The notes under the pieces: generated by a model | Seen by the model: the letters and a program-made list of their open reading frames with translations, nothing else | What the model was told of the DNA's origin: nothing | The model's database searches: none | Program-made: the position numbers and the translations under genes | NCBI RefSeq assembly: GCF_006376675.1 | Contig: NZ_VEWK01000001.1 | Location: forward strand, 496,001-560,000 | Length of the DNA: 64,000 bases | Source of the DNA: Brucella pecoris | Lineage (GTDB): Bacteria > Pseudomonadota > Alphaproteobacteria > Rhizobiales > Rhizobiaceae | Reading direction: 5' to 3' | In this document: positions 45,238 to 54,099 of the stretch, piece by piece | Layout: each line of letters opens with the position of its first letter | Numbering within the stretch: position 1 is the stretch's first letter

Positions 45238-45285
45238 GCATCATCCGACACAAAATTGCTTCGCACTTTTGCTGGAAATGCTGTG
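45238..45285. repeat. Half of a Bru-RS-like repeat, decayed
   Basis: About 48 bases match the right half of the element at 10787-10892 (TCGCAT...CGCACTTTTGCTGGAAATGCT), with a final CTGTGG instead of CTCTAG. The other half is missing. It lies in the promoter region of the binding-protein gene, and its remnant may now affect that promoter. Confidence 0.6.
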
Positions 45286-45329
45286 GCAACCCGGCAGATG
45301 TACTCCCATACCTCTGCCGGGCGGATGCA

Positions 45330-45776
45330 TTATTCTGCTGGTGCGGGCAAAAATTCAACCTCATGCGCCGGTGCAACGCGAACTATTTCAGCGGGATCAC
45401 CGACATTATCGATGCGAACGAACAGGTCCCAGAGCTTCGCGGTCGGTGAAACCCAGAAAATGCACTTCACCGGCTGTTCGGACTTGTTGAAAATGCCGTG
45501 CGATATGTTGCGCGGCAGACAGACGAGATCGCCAGCCTCGGCAACGGCTTCCTTGCCGTCGAGAAGCAGATCGAAGCGGCCTTCGAGCACATAGATGAAC
45601 TCTTCCTGCGTCGTATGGATGTGCGGCGGAACGAATGTGCCGGGAGGGAAGGTTGCATGCCATGACATGGAGCTTTCGCAGACATGCTTGGGCACATAAG
45701 TCTGGCCCAAAATGTGCCAGACAACACCGTCCACAGAGGAACCGGATTTGGTAACGCTTGCTGGAAGAACAGTCAC
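45330..45776 (-). CDS. Small cupin-domain protein
   Basis: A 148-residue single-cupin protein. The first metal motif is PPHIHTTQEEFIYVLEGRF (His, His, Glu), the second is GDLVCLPRNISHGIFN with a histidine. A metal-dependent dioxygenase, isomerase or ligand sensor is possible; short cupins of this type are common next to aromatic monooxygenases. The start is the GTG at 45776 with AAGGGAAT upstream. It is separated from the upstream FAD monooxygenase by a repeat but could be co-transcribed. Confidence 0.75.
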   Translation of the reverse strand: MTVLPASVTKSGSSVDGVVWHILGQTYVPKHVCESSMSWHATFPPGTFVPPHIHTTQEEFIYVLEGRFDLLLDGKEAVAEAGDLVCLPRNISHGIFNKSEQPVKCIFWVSPTAKLWDLFVRIDNVGDPAEIVRVAPAHEVEFLPAPAE

Positions 45777-45805
45777 TCTAATTCCCTTTCATAAGATTTC
45801 GGAGG

Positions 45806-45912
45806 CTAGAGCATTTCCTGTTTGATTGAATCATTGAAAATGCTCTATCTTTTTGTTTTTACGCATGTCTTTATCCCGAAACCGGTTCCCACTTTCGGGA
45901 GACACGCTCTAG
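45806..45912. repeat. Bru-RS-like palindromic repeat, copy 4
   Basis: An element of about 107 bp from CTAGAGCATTTCCTG to ACACGCTCTAG. It includes a short hairpin (GATTGAATCATTGAAAATGC region) and TCCCGAAACCGGTTCCCACT. It starts 30 bases before the cupin coding region and ends 2 bases before the stop of the FAD monooxygenase. Confidence 0.7.
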
Positions 45913-45914
45913 AC

Positions 45915-47156
45915 TCAGGCATAAGCCCGGTTAACCTGTTGTGTTGAAAAGCCAGCTTTTGCGGCATAGCCGCGAACGATCGCTTCTCGCTCGGCAAAGC
46001 TGATCACACCGTCCAGATCGGCAACGCCGGACGGTGCGCGACGCTCGACCTCATCGATGACGCCTTCCGGGCCACCCAACCGGTTAAGCCGGACGATTTC
46101 CGCCGTCGCGGGCAGGCGGATGGCCTGATAGGCCGCAAGTGCTGCGCGACCATGCTCAGCGGCGGCAAGATGATCGGCAAGCGTGCGTGCATCGATAATC
46201 GCCTGACTCGCTCCGTTCGACCCAACGGGATACATTGGATGGGCGGCGTCGCCGATCAGCGCCACACGGCCATCGGTCCACCAGCGGGCGGGGTCGCGGT
46301 CACACATCGGATATTCGAAAAATGTATCGGTTGCCCGCACCAGCGCGGCAAGGTCCACAACATTGATGCCGAACTTCTCGACATGCGGCATGAGTTCCTC
46401 ATGCGTACCGCGACGGCTCCAGTCTTCGCGCTTTGGCGCGGGCGACCCGTCGGCGCCCGGACGATAGGTGACAACCCAGTTGTTCAGAATTTTGCCGGGC
46501 GTCGAGCCCTTGGCTATCGGGTAAAGCACCAGCTTGTATGTAAAGCCGCCAGCAACGATCATGGTGCGACCATCAAGGAATGGATCGCTTTCGACCGCCC
46601 CGCGCCACATCATGACGCCGTTCCATTTAAGCCCGGCTTCATTCGGGAACATCTGATGCCGGATGACGGAATGAATACCGTCCGCACCGATAATGACGTC
46701 GGCGGTTGCCGCAGCAATCTTCGAGCCTTCGGCGAAATGAACAGTCGCTGAACCTTCGTTCTGGACATAACCGACGCAGCGCTGGTTTGCGACAACGGCG
46801 TCCGGTCCAAGCCGCTCGATAACGGCGTCGTAAAGCAGTTTCTGCAAATAGCCGCGATGAATGGAAAACTGCGGCACATCATAGCCTGCATCCATGCCGC
46901 GGGGCTCGCGCCAGATTTCCTGGCCCTGCCGTGTGGCATAGATCAGCTCACGGGTGCGGATGCCGGTGGCGTCCAGCGCAGGCAGAAGCCCGATTTCGGC
47001 CAGCTCGCGGATGGCATGCGGAAGGACATTGATGCCAACGCCCAGTTCGCGGACTTCAGGCGCGGCTTCGAAGATCTGGCAGCTAATGCCTCGTGCATGC
47101 AGCATCAATGCCATCGTGAGGCCACCGATGCCCCCTCCGACGATAATCGCTTTCAT
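45915..47156 (-). CDS. FAD-dependent aromatic monooxygenase, PhzS-like
   Basis: A 413-residue group A flavoprotein hydroxylase. Motifs are GGGIGGLTMALMLHARG at the N-terminus, the DG segment DVIIGADGIHSVIR near 155 and GDAAHPMYPVGSNGASQAI near 300, the last characteristic of the PhzS/flavin-dependent oxidoreductase branch. It would hydroxylate an aromatic or N-heteroaromatic compound using NAD(P)H and O2. It is divergent from an AraC regulator and precedes the cupin gene. Substrate unknown; the surrounding island suggests an anthranilate precursor. Confidence 0.85.
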   Translation of the reverse strand: MKAIIVGGGIGGLTMALMLHARGISCQIFEAAPEVRELGVGINVLPHAIRELAEIGLLPALDATGIRTRELIYATRQGQEIWREPRGMDAGYDVPQFSIHRGYLQKLLYDAVIERLGPDAVVANQRCVGYVQNEGSATVHFAEGSKIAAATADVIIGADGIHSVIRHQMFPNEAGLKWNGVMMWRGAVESDPFLDGRTMIVAGGFTYKLVLYPIAKGSTPGKILNNWVVTYRPGADGSPAPKREDWSRRGTHEELMPHVEKFGINVVDLAALVRATDTFFEYPMCDRDPARWWTDGRVALIGDAAHPMYPVGSNGASQAIIDARTLADHLAAAEHGRAALAAYQAIRLPATAEIVRLNRLGGPEGVIDEVERRAPSGVADLDGVISFAEREAIVRGYAAKAGFSTQQVNRAYA

Positions 47157-47318
47157 TCGCGGTTCCCTTTTTCATGGCAGCTCTCTGGCGCCTGGGATCA
47201 ACGATAAAAGAGGGAACGATGCTGTCTATCACCAAATCGCCATTCCTAACAGGAAACCGCCAGAAACGCGCTTTCGTGCAAAATTTTCGCGACGCTTGCG
47301 CTCTCGTCACAGCGTGAT

Positions 47319-47336
47319 ACTTTAATCTTAAAATAA
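47319..47336. promoter_or_regulatory. Half-conserved copy of the 27064 palindrome upstream of the AraC/PhzS-like genes
   Basis: ACTTTAATCTTAAAATAA at this position keeps the right half (CTTAAAATA) and part of the left half of TATTTTAAGCTTAAAATA. It lies in the 215-bp divergent promoter region. Common control with the 2-aminobenzoyl-CoA genes is possible, but an AT-rich chance match cannot be excluded. Confidence 0.3.
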
Positions 47337-47371
47337 AAATGCTCTCTAAATGAGATACGGGGAATATCGTG

Positions 47372-48328
47372 ATGCCGACTACGAGCTATATGCACAGGCT
47401 TTCGCCGTCCATCGATTCGTTTCAGGACACCATGTCGGGCCTGCTCAGGCCTTGCCGCATCTCGAAGAAGTCCAGCCAGACCTACCGAACCGAAGTATCG
47501 CATGGACGTATGCGCCCTTTCGGCCTGACAGCTATTCGCGTCGGCGGCCATGCACGCATCGAAGTTGAAGCGCATAATGATATGACTTTGTTGCAGGTTC
47601 CGTTGCAAGGCGTCTTCGTTTCGCGCGACCGGCGTGGTGACGAGCTATTGTATCAGTCAGGCATGAATGCCCAGCTCGTCGATGCACATTCGGCGATCGA
47701 TCTCGAGTTCCACCCTTCCACGCGGATGCTGATCTTCAGCCTGAACGATACCCAGATCGATATTCTTGGGGGCAGGGAGTTCATCGAGCAGTTTACCCAT
47801 AACAAGCGCGTTGTATCTTTCGATACACCAGTCGGCCATGCCTTCTATCAGCTTGCGCATTTCGTCATCAACGAGATCGAGAAGGACAAGGAAGCGTTTT
47901 TCCATGGCGGTCTGTCGGAGCGTCTGGAAGACAGCCTGATGGCGTCGCTTGCGGCAGCACTGGATACGCAGCCGCGCGCAAGACCGCTGACGAGCGCCGT
48001 TCCAAGCTATGTGCAGCGTGCCGAAAAATTCATGCTCGACAATCTCGACAAGCAACTGACCTTGCAGGAGCTTGTCGATGCGACGGGCACCAGCGCTCGC
48101 ACTTTGCACCGCACATTCCGCAGTGTCCGGGGCAACACACCGCTTGGCGTGTTCAAGAATATGCGGCTGGACAAAGTGCATGCGGAGCTTGCCCGCGGCT
48201 ATGTCGGGCCAGGCGACATCACGCGTATCGCCATGGCCTGGGCTTTCAATCATATGGGCCTGTTTTCAGCCGATTACCGCCAGCGCTTCGGTTATCTTCC
48301 GTCCGAAACCGTGCGCCGCGCACAATAG
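47372..48328 (+). CDS. AraC-family transcriptional regulator
   Basis: A 318-residue activator. The N-terminal part (about 30-190) is an AraC_binding_2-type sensor domain; the C-terminal two-HTH domain starts near residue 215 (MLDNLDKQLTLQELVDATGTSARTLHRTF) and ends with the family GLFSADYRQRFGYLPSE. The start is ATG 47372 or GTG 47369, behind GGGGAA. It is divergent from the PhzS-like monooxygenase and probably activates it and the cupin in response to an aromatic substrate. Confidence 0.88.
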   Translation: MPTTSYMHRLSPSIDSFQDTMSGLLRPCRISKKSSQTYRTEVSHGRMRPFGLTAIRVGGHARIEVEAHNDMTLLQVPLQGVFVSRDRRGDELLYQSGMNAQLVDAHSAIDLEFHPSTRMLIFSLNDTQIDILGGREFIEQFTHNKRVVSFDTPVGHAFYQLAHFVINEIEKDKEAFFHGGLSERLEDSLMASLAAALDTQPRARPLTSAVPSYVQRAEKFMLDNLDKQLTLQELVDATGTSARTLHRTFRSVRGNTPLGVFKNMRLDKVHAELARGYVGPGDITRIAMAWAFNHMGLFSADYRQRFGYLPSETVRRAQ

Positions 48329-48409
48329 TTCTTCGATAGAGGCCAGCATTTTCGCATATTGAATTTTCGGCTGGGCGCGGCGGTGTGGCCAGTGACCACC
48401 CCTCATTCA

Positions 48410-49462
48410 TTACTCTGGTTTTCTTTGTTGTATTGCTGTTGCGGCCAGACATAGCTGGATGAAAAGGATCTGGGCAGCAGCCTGTGCCGTGTTGGTGGTT
48501 GGATCATATTGCGGCGCAACCTCAACCACATCCGATCCAATGAAATTCAAGCCGTTGAGACCGCGCATGATCTGCATTGCCTCACGGGGCTGCAGGCCGC
48601 CGACCTCGGGCGTACCGGTGCCCGGAGCAAAGCCGGGATCGAGGCTATCGATATCAAAAGAAAGATAGACTGGACCTTTACCGACAACCGCGCGCGCGAT
48701 CTCGATCACCCGGTCAATGCCGAGTGATATGATATCTTCGACATGCAGCACTGTCATGCCGGAATCACTTGAAAATTCCCAGAGGTATTCGGCACCGCCC
48801 CGGATACCGATCTGAATTGTCCTCTGCGGATCTAGAACACCGTCCAGAACCGCTTGTCGGAAGGGGCCGCCATGATGGAACTTGCAGCCCTCATAAGGCC
48901 CGCTCGTGTCGCAATGGGCGTCGATATGGATCATTCCGACAGGCTTTTCACGTCCGAGGGCCCGGAGAATGGAACCGCTGATCGAATGGTCGCCACCGAC
49001 TGAAAGCGGGTAGATTCCGGCGTCGACGATTGCGGTATAAAACGCCTCGATATCAGCATGTGAGCGCGCCAGGTCGAAACGCGAATTGAGCGGCACGTCG
49101 CCGATATCAGCCACTTTGATTTCAGTGGAGGGCGCCATTTGTAAAACATGATCGAACGGTCCGATTCTTTCTATCGAACGCACAGCTTTTGGACCGAAAC
49201 GGGCGCCCGAACGATTGGTTACGCCAAGGTCCATCGGTACGCCTACAATAGCGGCTTCCAGACCGCAGAAAGATGGATCGGCAACAGCATCGGGCAGATG
49301 AGGCAGATCGAGAAATGTCGAGACATTTGCATAGGGAAAGGCACGCTTTCCAGCCTCTGAAAATTGAGCGCTGGCGGCCTTGCGGAAAACCGGATCAAAA
49401 ATATCCCCACCTTCGGTTCCGGCATATTTTTCGCGGAGCGTCTCAAGCTTCTTCTGGTCCAT
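48410..49462 (-). CDS. Ureohydrolase (agmatinase/guanidino-acid hydrolase family)
   Basis: A 350-residue manganese ureohydrolase. Metal motifs are complete: VGGDHSISG, MIHIDAHCDTSG and LSFDIDSLDPGFAPGTGTPEVGG. It removes urea from a guanidino compound such as agmatine, guanidinobutyrate or guanidinopropionate; the family cannot be split by eye. The start ATG at 49462 has GGGGATGG upstream. It stands alone on the minus strand and is divergent from a LysR regulator, the usual arrangement for substrate-induced ureohydrolases. Confidence 0.88.
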   Translation of the reverse strand: MDQKKLETLREKYAGTEGGDIFDPVFRKAASAQFSEAGKRAFPYANVSTFLDLPHLPDAVADPSFCGLEAAIVGVPMDLGVTNRSGARFGPKAVRSIERIGPFDHVLQMAPSTEIKVADIGDVPLNSRFDLARSHADIEAFYTAIVDAGIYPLSVGGDHSISGSILRALGREKPVGMIHIDAHCDTSGPYEGCKFHHGGPFRQAVLDGVLDPQRTIQIGIRGGAEYLWEFSSDSGMTVLHVEDIISLGIDRVIEIARAVVGKGPVYLSFDIDSLDPGFAPGTGTPEVGGLQPREAMQIMRGLNGLNFIGSDVVEVAPQYDPTTNTAQAAAQILFIQLCLAATAIQQRKPE

Positions 49463-49674
49463 ATCGATCTACCATCCCCTTGTTATGACTGGCCTTCTCT
49501 TTGAGAGATGCCCGTCGATTGATCTCGTAATGATGGAGTTTTCTTGCAGGCAAGTCCTCCAAGAACACTGCGTTTGGCGCCATAGGATAGAGACATCCTC
49601 CCAATTGGGCGATATCATTGACGGAAACGAAGGTTTCATGAGCATCAAACCACTATGGTTCCAATCTATTGTCG

Positions 49675-50574
49675 ATGACCGATCTCGATGTGCGTTTACT
49701 GAAAGTTTTCAGAACCATTGTTGCCAATGGAGGATTGAAAGGTGCTGCCAAGGCGCTGAACGTCGGGTTGCCGACGATCAGCAAGCAGCTCTCCGATTTG
49801 GAAATTAGACTGGGTATTCGCCTGTGCGTTCGCGGTGGCTCGAAATTCGAACTTACGCAGGATGGTAGCGAAGTTTATCGGGCAAGCACGGAGCTGTTTT
49901 CATCGATCGAGAAGTTTCGGAATGATGTTGGTAAAATCAAGAAGAAGAAAGAACTGCTTCGAATTGCAGTTATCGACAACATCATTACTGATGAAAACTC
50001 TCCGTTGCCATGGCTCATAAGCTATTTCGATGCCAGAAATTGCCATGTCAGTGTGGTTGTAACAAAGCCAGAAGAAATCGAAAAAGGGATTTGCGGAAAC
50101 ATTTTCGATATCGGCATCACACCGATTTATCACCGGAATCCAGACCTGCAATATACGTCCCTGTATAATGAGGTTTCCTATCTTTACTGTGGGCACTTAC
50201 ACCCATTTTTTGCGGATCAGGATGAGGAACTGGACTGCAGGACTGTCGATGCCGCACCCTGCGTAGAGCATCTCTATGTTGACAGACGTTTCATTCCGAC
50301 ACTCAAGGACAAAAGCGGCGACGGTCCGTCTGCTCTCCAACTGGAAGCGGTGCTAACGCTTATTCTGTCGGGAAATTATCTGGGTTTCCTGCCCGGACAT
50401 TTTGCAGCGGCCTTTGAAGACAGGCATCAGATAAGGAAAGTTCATCAGGAACGGCGCCAATATTCCACCGAGATTGGTTTTATCCATCGTCGGGAGGGTG
50501 TCCTCAATGCTACCACACTACAGGCGATCGGGTTGCTGCGAAATCGCATTATTTCCGAGGACAAACCCATTTAA
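49675..50574 (+). CDS. LysR-family transcriptional regulator
   Basis: A 299-residue regulator with the LysR helix-turn-helix GGLKGAAKALNVGLPTISKQLSDLE and a substrate-binding C-terminal domain. The sequence is lysine-rich and more AT-rich than neighbours (KIKKKKELLRIAV). Start taken as ATG 49675; the ribosome site is weak. It is divergent from the ureohydrolase, which it probably controls with a guanidino compound as effector. Confidence 0.85.
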   Translation: MTDLDVRLLKVFRTIVANGGLKGAAKALNVGLPTISKQLSDLEIRLGIRLCVRGGSKFELTQDGSEVYRASTELFSSIEKFRNDVGKIKKKKELLRIAVIDNIITDENSPLPWLISYFDARNCHVSVVVTKPEEIEKGICGNIFDIGITPIYHRNPDLQYTSLYNEVSYLYCGHLHPFFADQDEELDCRTVDAAPCVEHLYVDRRFIPTLKDKSGDGPSALQLEAVLTLILSGNYLGFLPGHFAAAFEDRHQIRKVHQERRQYSTEIGFIHRREGVLNATTLQAIGLLRNRIISEDKPI

Positions 50575-50626
50575 CTGCCCCAGTTGCAAACCATGCCAGG
50601 CAACGGGAAATCCTACGACGTTCGCG

Positions 50627-50732
50627 CTAGAGCATAATCCGACCGGAGTGAAATGAGGACGATCAAGATTATTCTTGAAATAGAAGAAGTTAGAGCGCCG
50701 ATCTGATCCAATCAGATCGAAACGCGCTCTAG
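50627..50732. repeat. Bru-RS-like palindromic repeat, copy 5
   Basis: The reverse-oriented copy of the element at 8841-8945, from CTAGAGCATAATCCGAC to ATGCGCTCTAG-like AACGCGCTCTAG. It separates two convergent LysR genes, and its right end supplies the TAG stop (50731-50729) of the minus-strand LysR gene. Confidence 0.82.
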
Positions 50733-51628
50733 TACGCGTTTTCGGTCTTCTCAGCTTCTTGCAGCGCCCAATTGCGGAACACTTCAAGCTGCGGATTGCG
50801 ATCGCGGTCCGCATGGGTTGTTAGCCAGTAACAATTGCGGCTGTCGTAGCGCAAATTCAATGGATTGACGAGCTGACCGCTTTCGAGCTCGTCAAGGATC
50901 AGGCTTCGCGGGATAAGCGCCAGACCGTGCCCGCCGATCGCCGCGCGAATGACGAGAGAATAATAGCCAAGTTTCAGAATTCGCTCGGGGCGAAATTCGC
51001 TGATGTTGTTGGCGATAGCGAAATCGTTCCAGTAAAGGGGCGTTTTCAAGTGCTCCAACATTGGGAAGCTACCGATATCCATGGGGTCCGATATGCCGCC
51101 ATGGCGCGCGATACAATGCGGAGAACCAACCAGCACGACATCACGACCGAGAAAATAATCCATATGCCATCCGGGCCATTCACCCTCACCAAAACGGAAA
51201 ACGACATCCGCCTCGTCTTCCGTATCGCTAGGTGCAAATGAACTGAACTGAACGTCTATGTCTGGATGGGCTTCGGCAAACTGTACGAACCGCTGAATAA
51301 ACCAACGGTCGCCAAGTATTGGCAATACGTGCAGTCGCAATGTTGGCTTGTTGGAGCGCAGGTGCATGACCCGTGCAGCGGCAGTTTCAAGGGCGCCCAG
51401 AGCGACACGTGCCTGTTCAATGTAAACCGTTCCGGCTTCGGTCGGCATGAGACCCTGGCTTGTGCGCGAGAAGAGCCCGAGGCCGACCAGATCCTCCACA
51501 GATTTGAGCTGCTTGCTCACGGCACTTTGCGTCATGTGGAGAAATTTTGCCGCTTCGGAAATCGTTCCGTGTTGTGCGAGAGCAGCTAATACACGAAGAC
51601 CCGTCGTTGTTGGCAAATGCTGGCGCAT
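50729..51628 (-). CDS. LysR-family transcriptional regulator of the lyase/ABC operon
   Basis: A 299-residue LysR protein with LAQHGTISEAAKFLHMTQSAVSKQLKSVE and an effector domain resembling the GcvA/amino-acid catabolism branch (WLTTHADRDRNPQL). It is divergent from the argininosuccinate-lyase-like gene over a 106-bp gap, so it is the likely regulator of that long operon. Its stop codon comes from the adjacent repeat, so the last residues may be non-native. Confidence 0.88.
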   Translation of the reverse strand: MRQHLPTTTGLRVLAALAQHGTISEAAKFLHMTQSAVSKQLKSVEDLVGLGLFSRTSQGLMPTEAGTVYIEQARVALGALETAAARVMHLRSNKPTLRLHVLPILGDRWFIQRFVQFAEAHPDIDVQFSSFAPSDTEDEADVVFRFGEGEWPGWHMDYFLGRDVVLVGSPHCIARHGGISDPMDIGSFPMLEHLKTPLYWNDFAIANNISEFRPERILKLGYYSLVIRAAIGGHGLALIPRSLILDELESGQLVNPLNLRYDSRNCYWLTTHADRDRNPQLEVFRNWALQEAEKTENAY

Positions 51629-51734
51629 CGTTGAATCAGCTCCCCTATTCCTTTTTGGACTACCATCCCGGAAATCTATTCAATTGTCCAGTCAACGACC
51701 GTTTGCAACTATCCGACCGGTCAGGAGGACAATC

Positions 51735-53144
51735 ATGAATGAATCTGTAAGGCTTTGGGGAGCCCGTTTCCGCTCTCCTCCATCTCCCGAACTCGTGCGC
51801 CTGTCGCGTTCTCCCCAAAACCATTTCAGGCTCGTTCCGGAAGACTTGCGCTCGTCGATAGCTCACGCCCATGAACTGGAGCGCGCCGGCATCCTCGATG
51901 CAGTCGAAACTGAGCAAATCACGACTGCGCTGGAAACTATCGGCAAGGACTGGCAGGCCAACCGCCTACAACCTTCCGAAGATGACGAAGACGTCCACAC
52001 CTTTCTGGAACGCGTGCTGACAAGCCGGCTCGGTGCTCTTGGCGGAAAATTGCGCGCCGGGCGTTCGCGCAACGATCAGGCAGCCAACAATCTTAAGCTT
52101 CATCTGCGCCAGATCGCTCCCACGCTTGTCGCAAACATCGCCTCACTCCAAGATGCACTTGTTGCACAGGCAAAAGCACACCAGCACACACTGGCAACCG
52201 GTTTTACCCATCTTCAACCTGCGCAGCCTGTGACGTTCGGGCATCAGCTTCTGGCCCATGCACAAGGATTTTCGCGCGATATTGGCCGGATTATCGACTG
52301 GCACAAGAGAGCAGGGCGCTCGCCGCTGGGAGCTGCCGCCCTTGCGGGCTCGGCGATTGCCTTGCATCCGGAGCTGTCGGCAAGCGAGCTCGGCTATGAC
52401 GCACCGTGTGAAAATTCGATCGATGCCGTGGGCAGCCGCGATCATGTCGCCGAATTTCTGTTTGCGACCGCCATGCTCGGCGTCAATCTTTCCCGCCTGG
52501 CAGAAGAGGTCTTTCTGTGGTCGTCCAAGCAGTTTCATTGGATAGAGCTCGATGACAGCTACGCCACCGGCTCGTCCATCATGCCGCAGAAGAAGAATGC
52601 CGATATTGCGGAACTGACGCGTGGTCGTTCAGCACGTCTGATCGCGTCGCTGAATGGAATGCTGATTGCCCTCAAGGGACTGCCCTTCGCCTATAATCGT
52701 GATCTCAGCGAAGACAAATGGGCATGTTTCGAGGCGATCGACACGCTTGAACTCGTGCTGCCGGCAATGGCGGGCATGATCGCGACGATGAAAGTCGATC
52801 AAGAGCGGTTGAGAAAGCAGTCGTTCGAGGGCTTCACCCTTGCCACGGAAGTGGCCGACTGGCTGTCCCGGCAGGGTATTCCGTTTAGCGAAGCACATGA
52901 AATTACCGGTGCACTGGTGCGCTACTGTGAGGAAAAAGCAATCGGCCTGGAAGATCTGTCGTCTGATGATCTGTCCGCCGTCGATACGCGCCTGAAGGCC
53001 GATGTCCTCACGCATCTTTCCCCGGAAGCGGCCGTTGCAGCCCGCAAGGGATATGGCGGCACCGCACCCGAACGGGTGGGAGAGCAGATTGCCCGGCTGC
53101 AGCAGCTCCTCCAGTCGCAACGCCAATGGGCGGAACAGAACTGA
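51735..53144 (+). CDS. Argininosuccinate-lyase-like enzyme (possible aminopolycarboxylate lyase)
   Basis: A 469-residue member of the aspartase/fumarase superfamily, ASL branch. Motifs are RSRNDQ near 113, the catalytic-base region THLQPAQP with His159, and the serine loop GSSIMPQKKN near 280. It differs from housekeeping ArgH in KLRAGRSRNDQAAN (normally LH before xGRSRNDQ) and KKNAD instead of KKNPD. It should cleave a C-N bond to fumarate plus an amine. EDDS and iminodisuccinate lyases belong to or near this branch, and the operon also encodes an MmgE/PrpD protein, the family of iminodisuccinate epimerase. ATG at 51735 has AGGAGGAC upstream. Confidence 0.82.
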   Translation: MNESVRLWGARFRSPPSPELVRLSRSPQNHFRLVPEDLRSSIAHAHELERAGILDAVETEQITTALETIGKDWQANRLQPSEDDEDVHTFLERVLTSRLGALGGKLRAGRSRNDQAANNLKLHLRQIAPTLVANIASLQDALVAQAKAHQHTLATGFTHLQPAQPVTFGHQLLAHAQGFSRDIGRIIDWHKRAGRSPLGAAALAGSAIALHPELSASELGYDAPCENSIDAVGSRDHVAEFLFATAMLGVNLSRLAEEVFLWSSKQFHWIELDDSYATGSSIMPQKKNADIAELTRGRSARLIASLNGMLIALKGLPFAYNRDLSEDKWACFEAIDTLELVLPAMAGMIATMKVDQERLRKQSFEGFTLATEVADWLSRQGIPFSEAHEITGALVRYCEEKAIGLEDLSSDDLSAVDTRLKADVLTHLSPEAAVAARKGYGGTAPERVGEQIARLQQLLQSQRQWAEQN

Positions 53145-53167
53145 ACGCATTCGGGAAAAACAAGAAG

Positions 53168-53190
53168 GCGTGACGGACCATCCGTCACGC
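53168..53190 (+). promoter_or_regulatory. Intergenic hairpin between lyase and binding-protein genes
   Basis: Perfect 10-base arms GCGTGACGGA and TCCGTCACGC around CCA, without a following T-run. It may stabilise or partly attenuate the transcript so that the binding protein is made in excess of the lyase. Confidence 0.5.
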
Positions 53191-53247
53191 GTCAATCAAT
53201 ACCGGTGAAACACACCGGAAGCATCAGACCAAAATGGGAGAACTATC

Positions 53248-54099
53248 ATGGGGACTACGCATATCTTGAAAGCACTTGGCTGCGGTATCGCAATTGCATG
53301 TGTTGCCGGCGCCAGCGCCGCTTCGGCTGCCGGGGGCGATCTGCCTGACCGCGTCAAAAGCTCTGGTAAAATCATCGTCGGAATAGAGACCACCTATCCG
53401 CCGATGGGTTACAAGAACCCGGCTACCAACGAACGTGTCGGTTTTAACGTCGATCTCGTCAACAGCCTTGCCAAGGAGATGAAGCTCGAAGTCGAATGGC
53501 AGGAAATGAGCTTCGAACAGCTCATGACGTCGCTGACCAGCAAGCGCATCGACATGATCGGCACAGCTATCAGCGATTATCCATCGCGTCGCGACAAGCT
53601 CACCTTCGTCGATTATCTGCGTACCGGCGCCCAACCATTCACACTCGCTGCCAAGAGCGGCGACATCAAGAGCGAGAACGATCTGTGCGGGAAGAAGGTC
53701 GGGGCACCGCGCACGACAAGCTTTTTTCCCGAGACGCAGAAATGGAGCGAGGCCAACTGTGTCGGAACTGGCAAACCGGCGATTACAGTCAATGGTACTG
53801 CTGGTGCGACCGCAACACGTCTTGATCTGAAACAGGGTCGCCTCGATGCGGCGGTGCTTGGGCCTGAATATGTGGCATATCTGATGCAGGATGAGCCAGG
53901 CGTCTATGCACTGGCAGGCAATCCCTTGATGGAAAGCCTGTTTGGGCTCGCCTTCGACAAGAACGAAACCGGCCTTCGCGATGGCGTGGCCGAAGCGGTT
54001 CAGGGTCTCATAAAGGATGGAACATACGAGCAGATTCTGAAAAAATATGGACTTGAGCGCCAGGGCGTCACCGAAGTGGCGATCGACGCAGGAAAATGA
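53248..54099 (+). CDS. Amino-acid ABC importer, periplasmic binding protein 1
   Basis: A 283-residue SBP_bac_3 protein with a signal sequence ending in ASAASA-AGG. The mature part has IIVGIETTYPPMGYK and a typical FNVDLVNSLA. Two cysteines (in DLCGKKVG and ANCVG) could form a disulfide; the second binding protein of the operon has the same pair. ATG with GGGAGAAC upstream. It would bind the substrate of the lyase, likely an acidic amino-acid conjugate. Confidence 0.88.
   Translation: MGTTHILKALGCGIAIACVAGASAASAAGGDLPDRVKSSGKIIVGIETTYPPMGYKNPATNERVGFNVDLVNSLAKEMKLEVEWQEMSFEQLMTSLTSKRIDMIGTAISDYPSRRDKLTFVDYLRTGAQPFTLAAKSGDIKSENDLCGKKVGAPRTTSFFPETQKWSEANCVGTGKPAITVNGTAGATATRLDLKQGRLDAAVLGPEYVAYLMQDEPGVYALAGNPLMESLFGLAFDKNETGLRDGVAEAVQGLIKDGTYEQILKKYGLERQGVTEVAIDAGK

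Noticed and set aside
51735..53144. Annotation as housekeeping argininosuccinate lyase (argH)
   Set aside because: It lies in a catabolic operon with a LysR regulator and importer and deviates at positions near two conserved motifs; arginine synthesis genes are absent.
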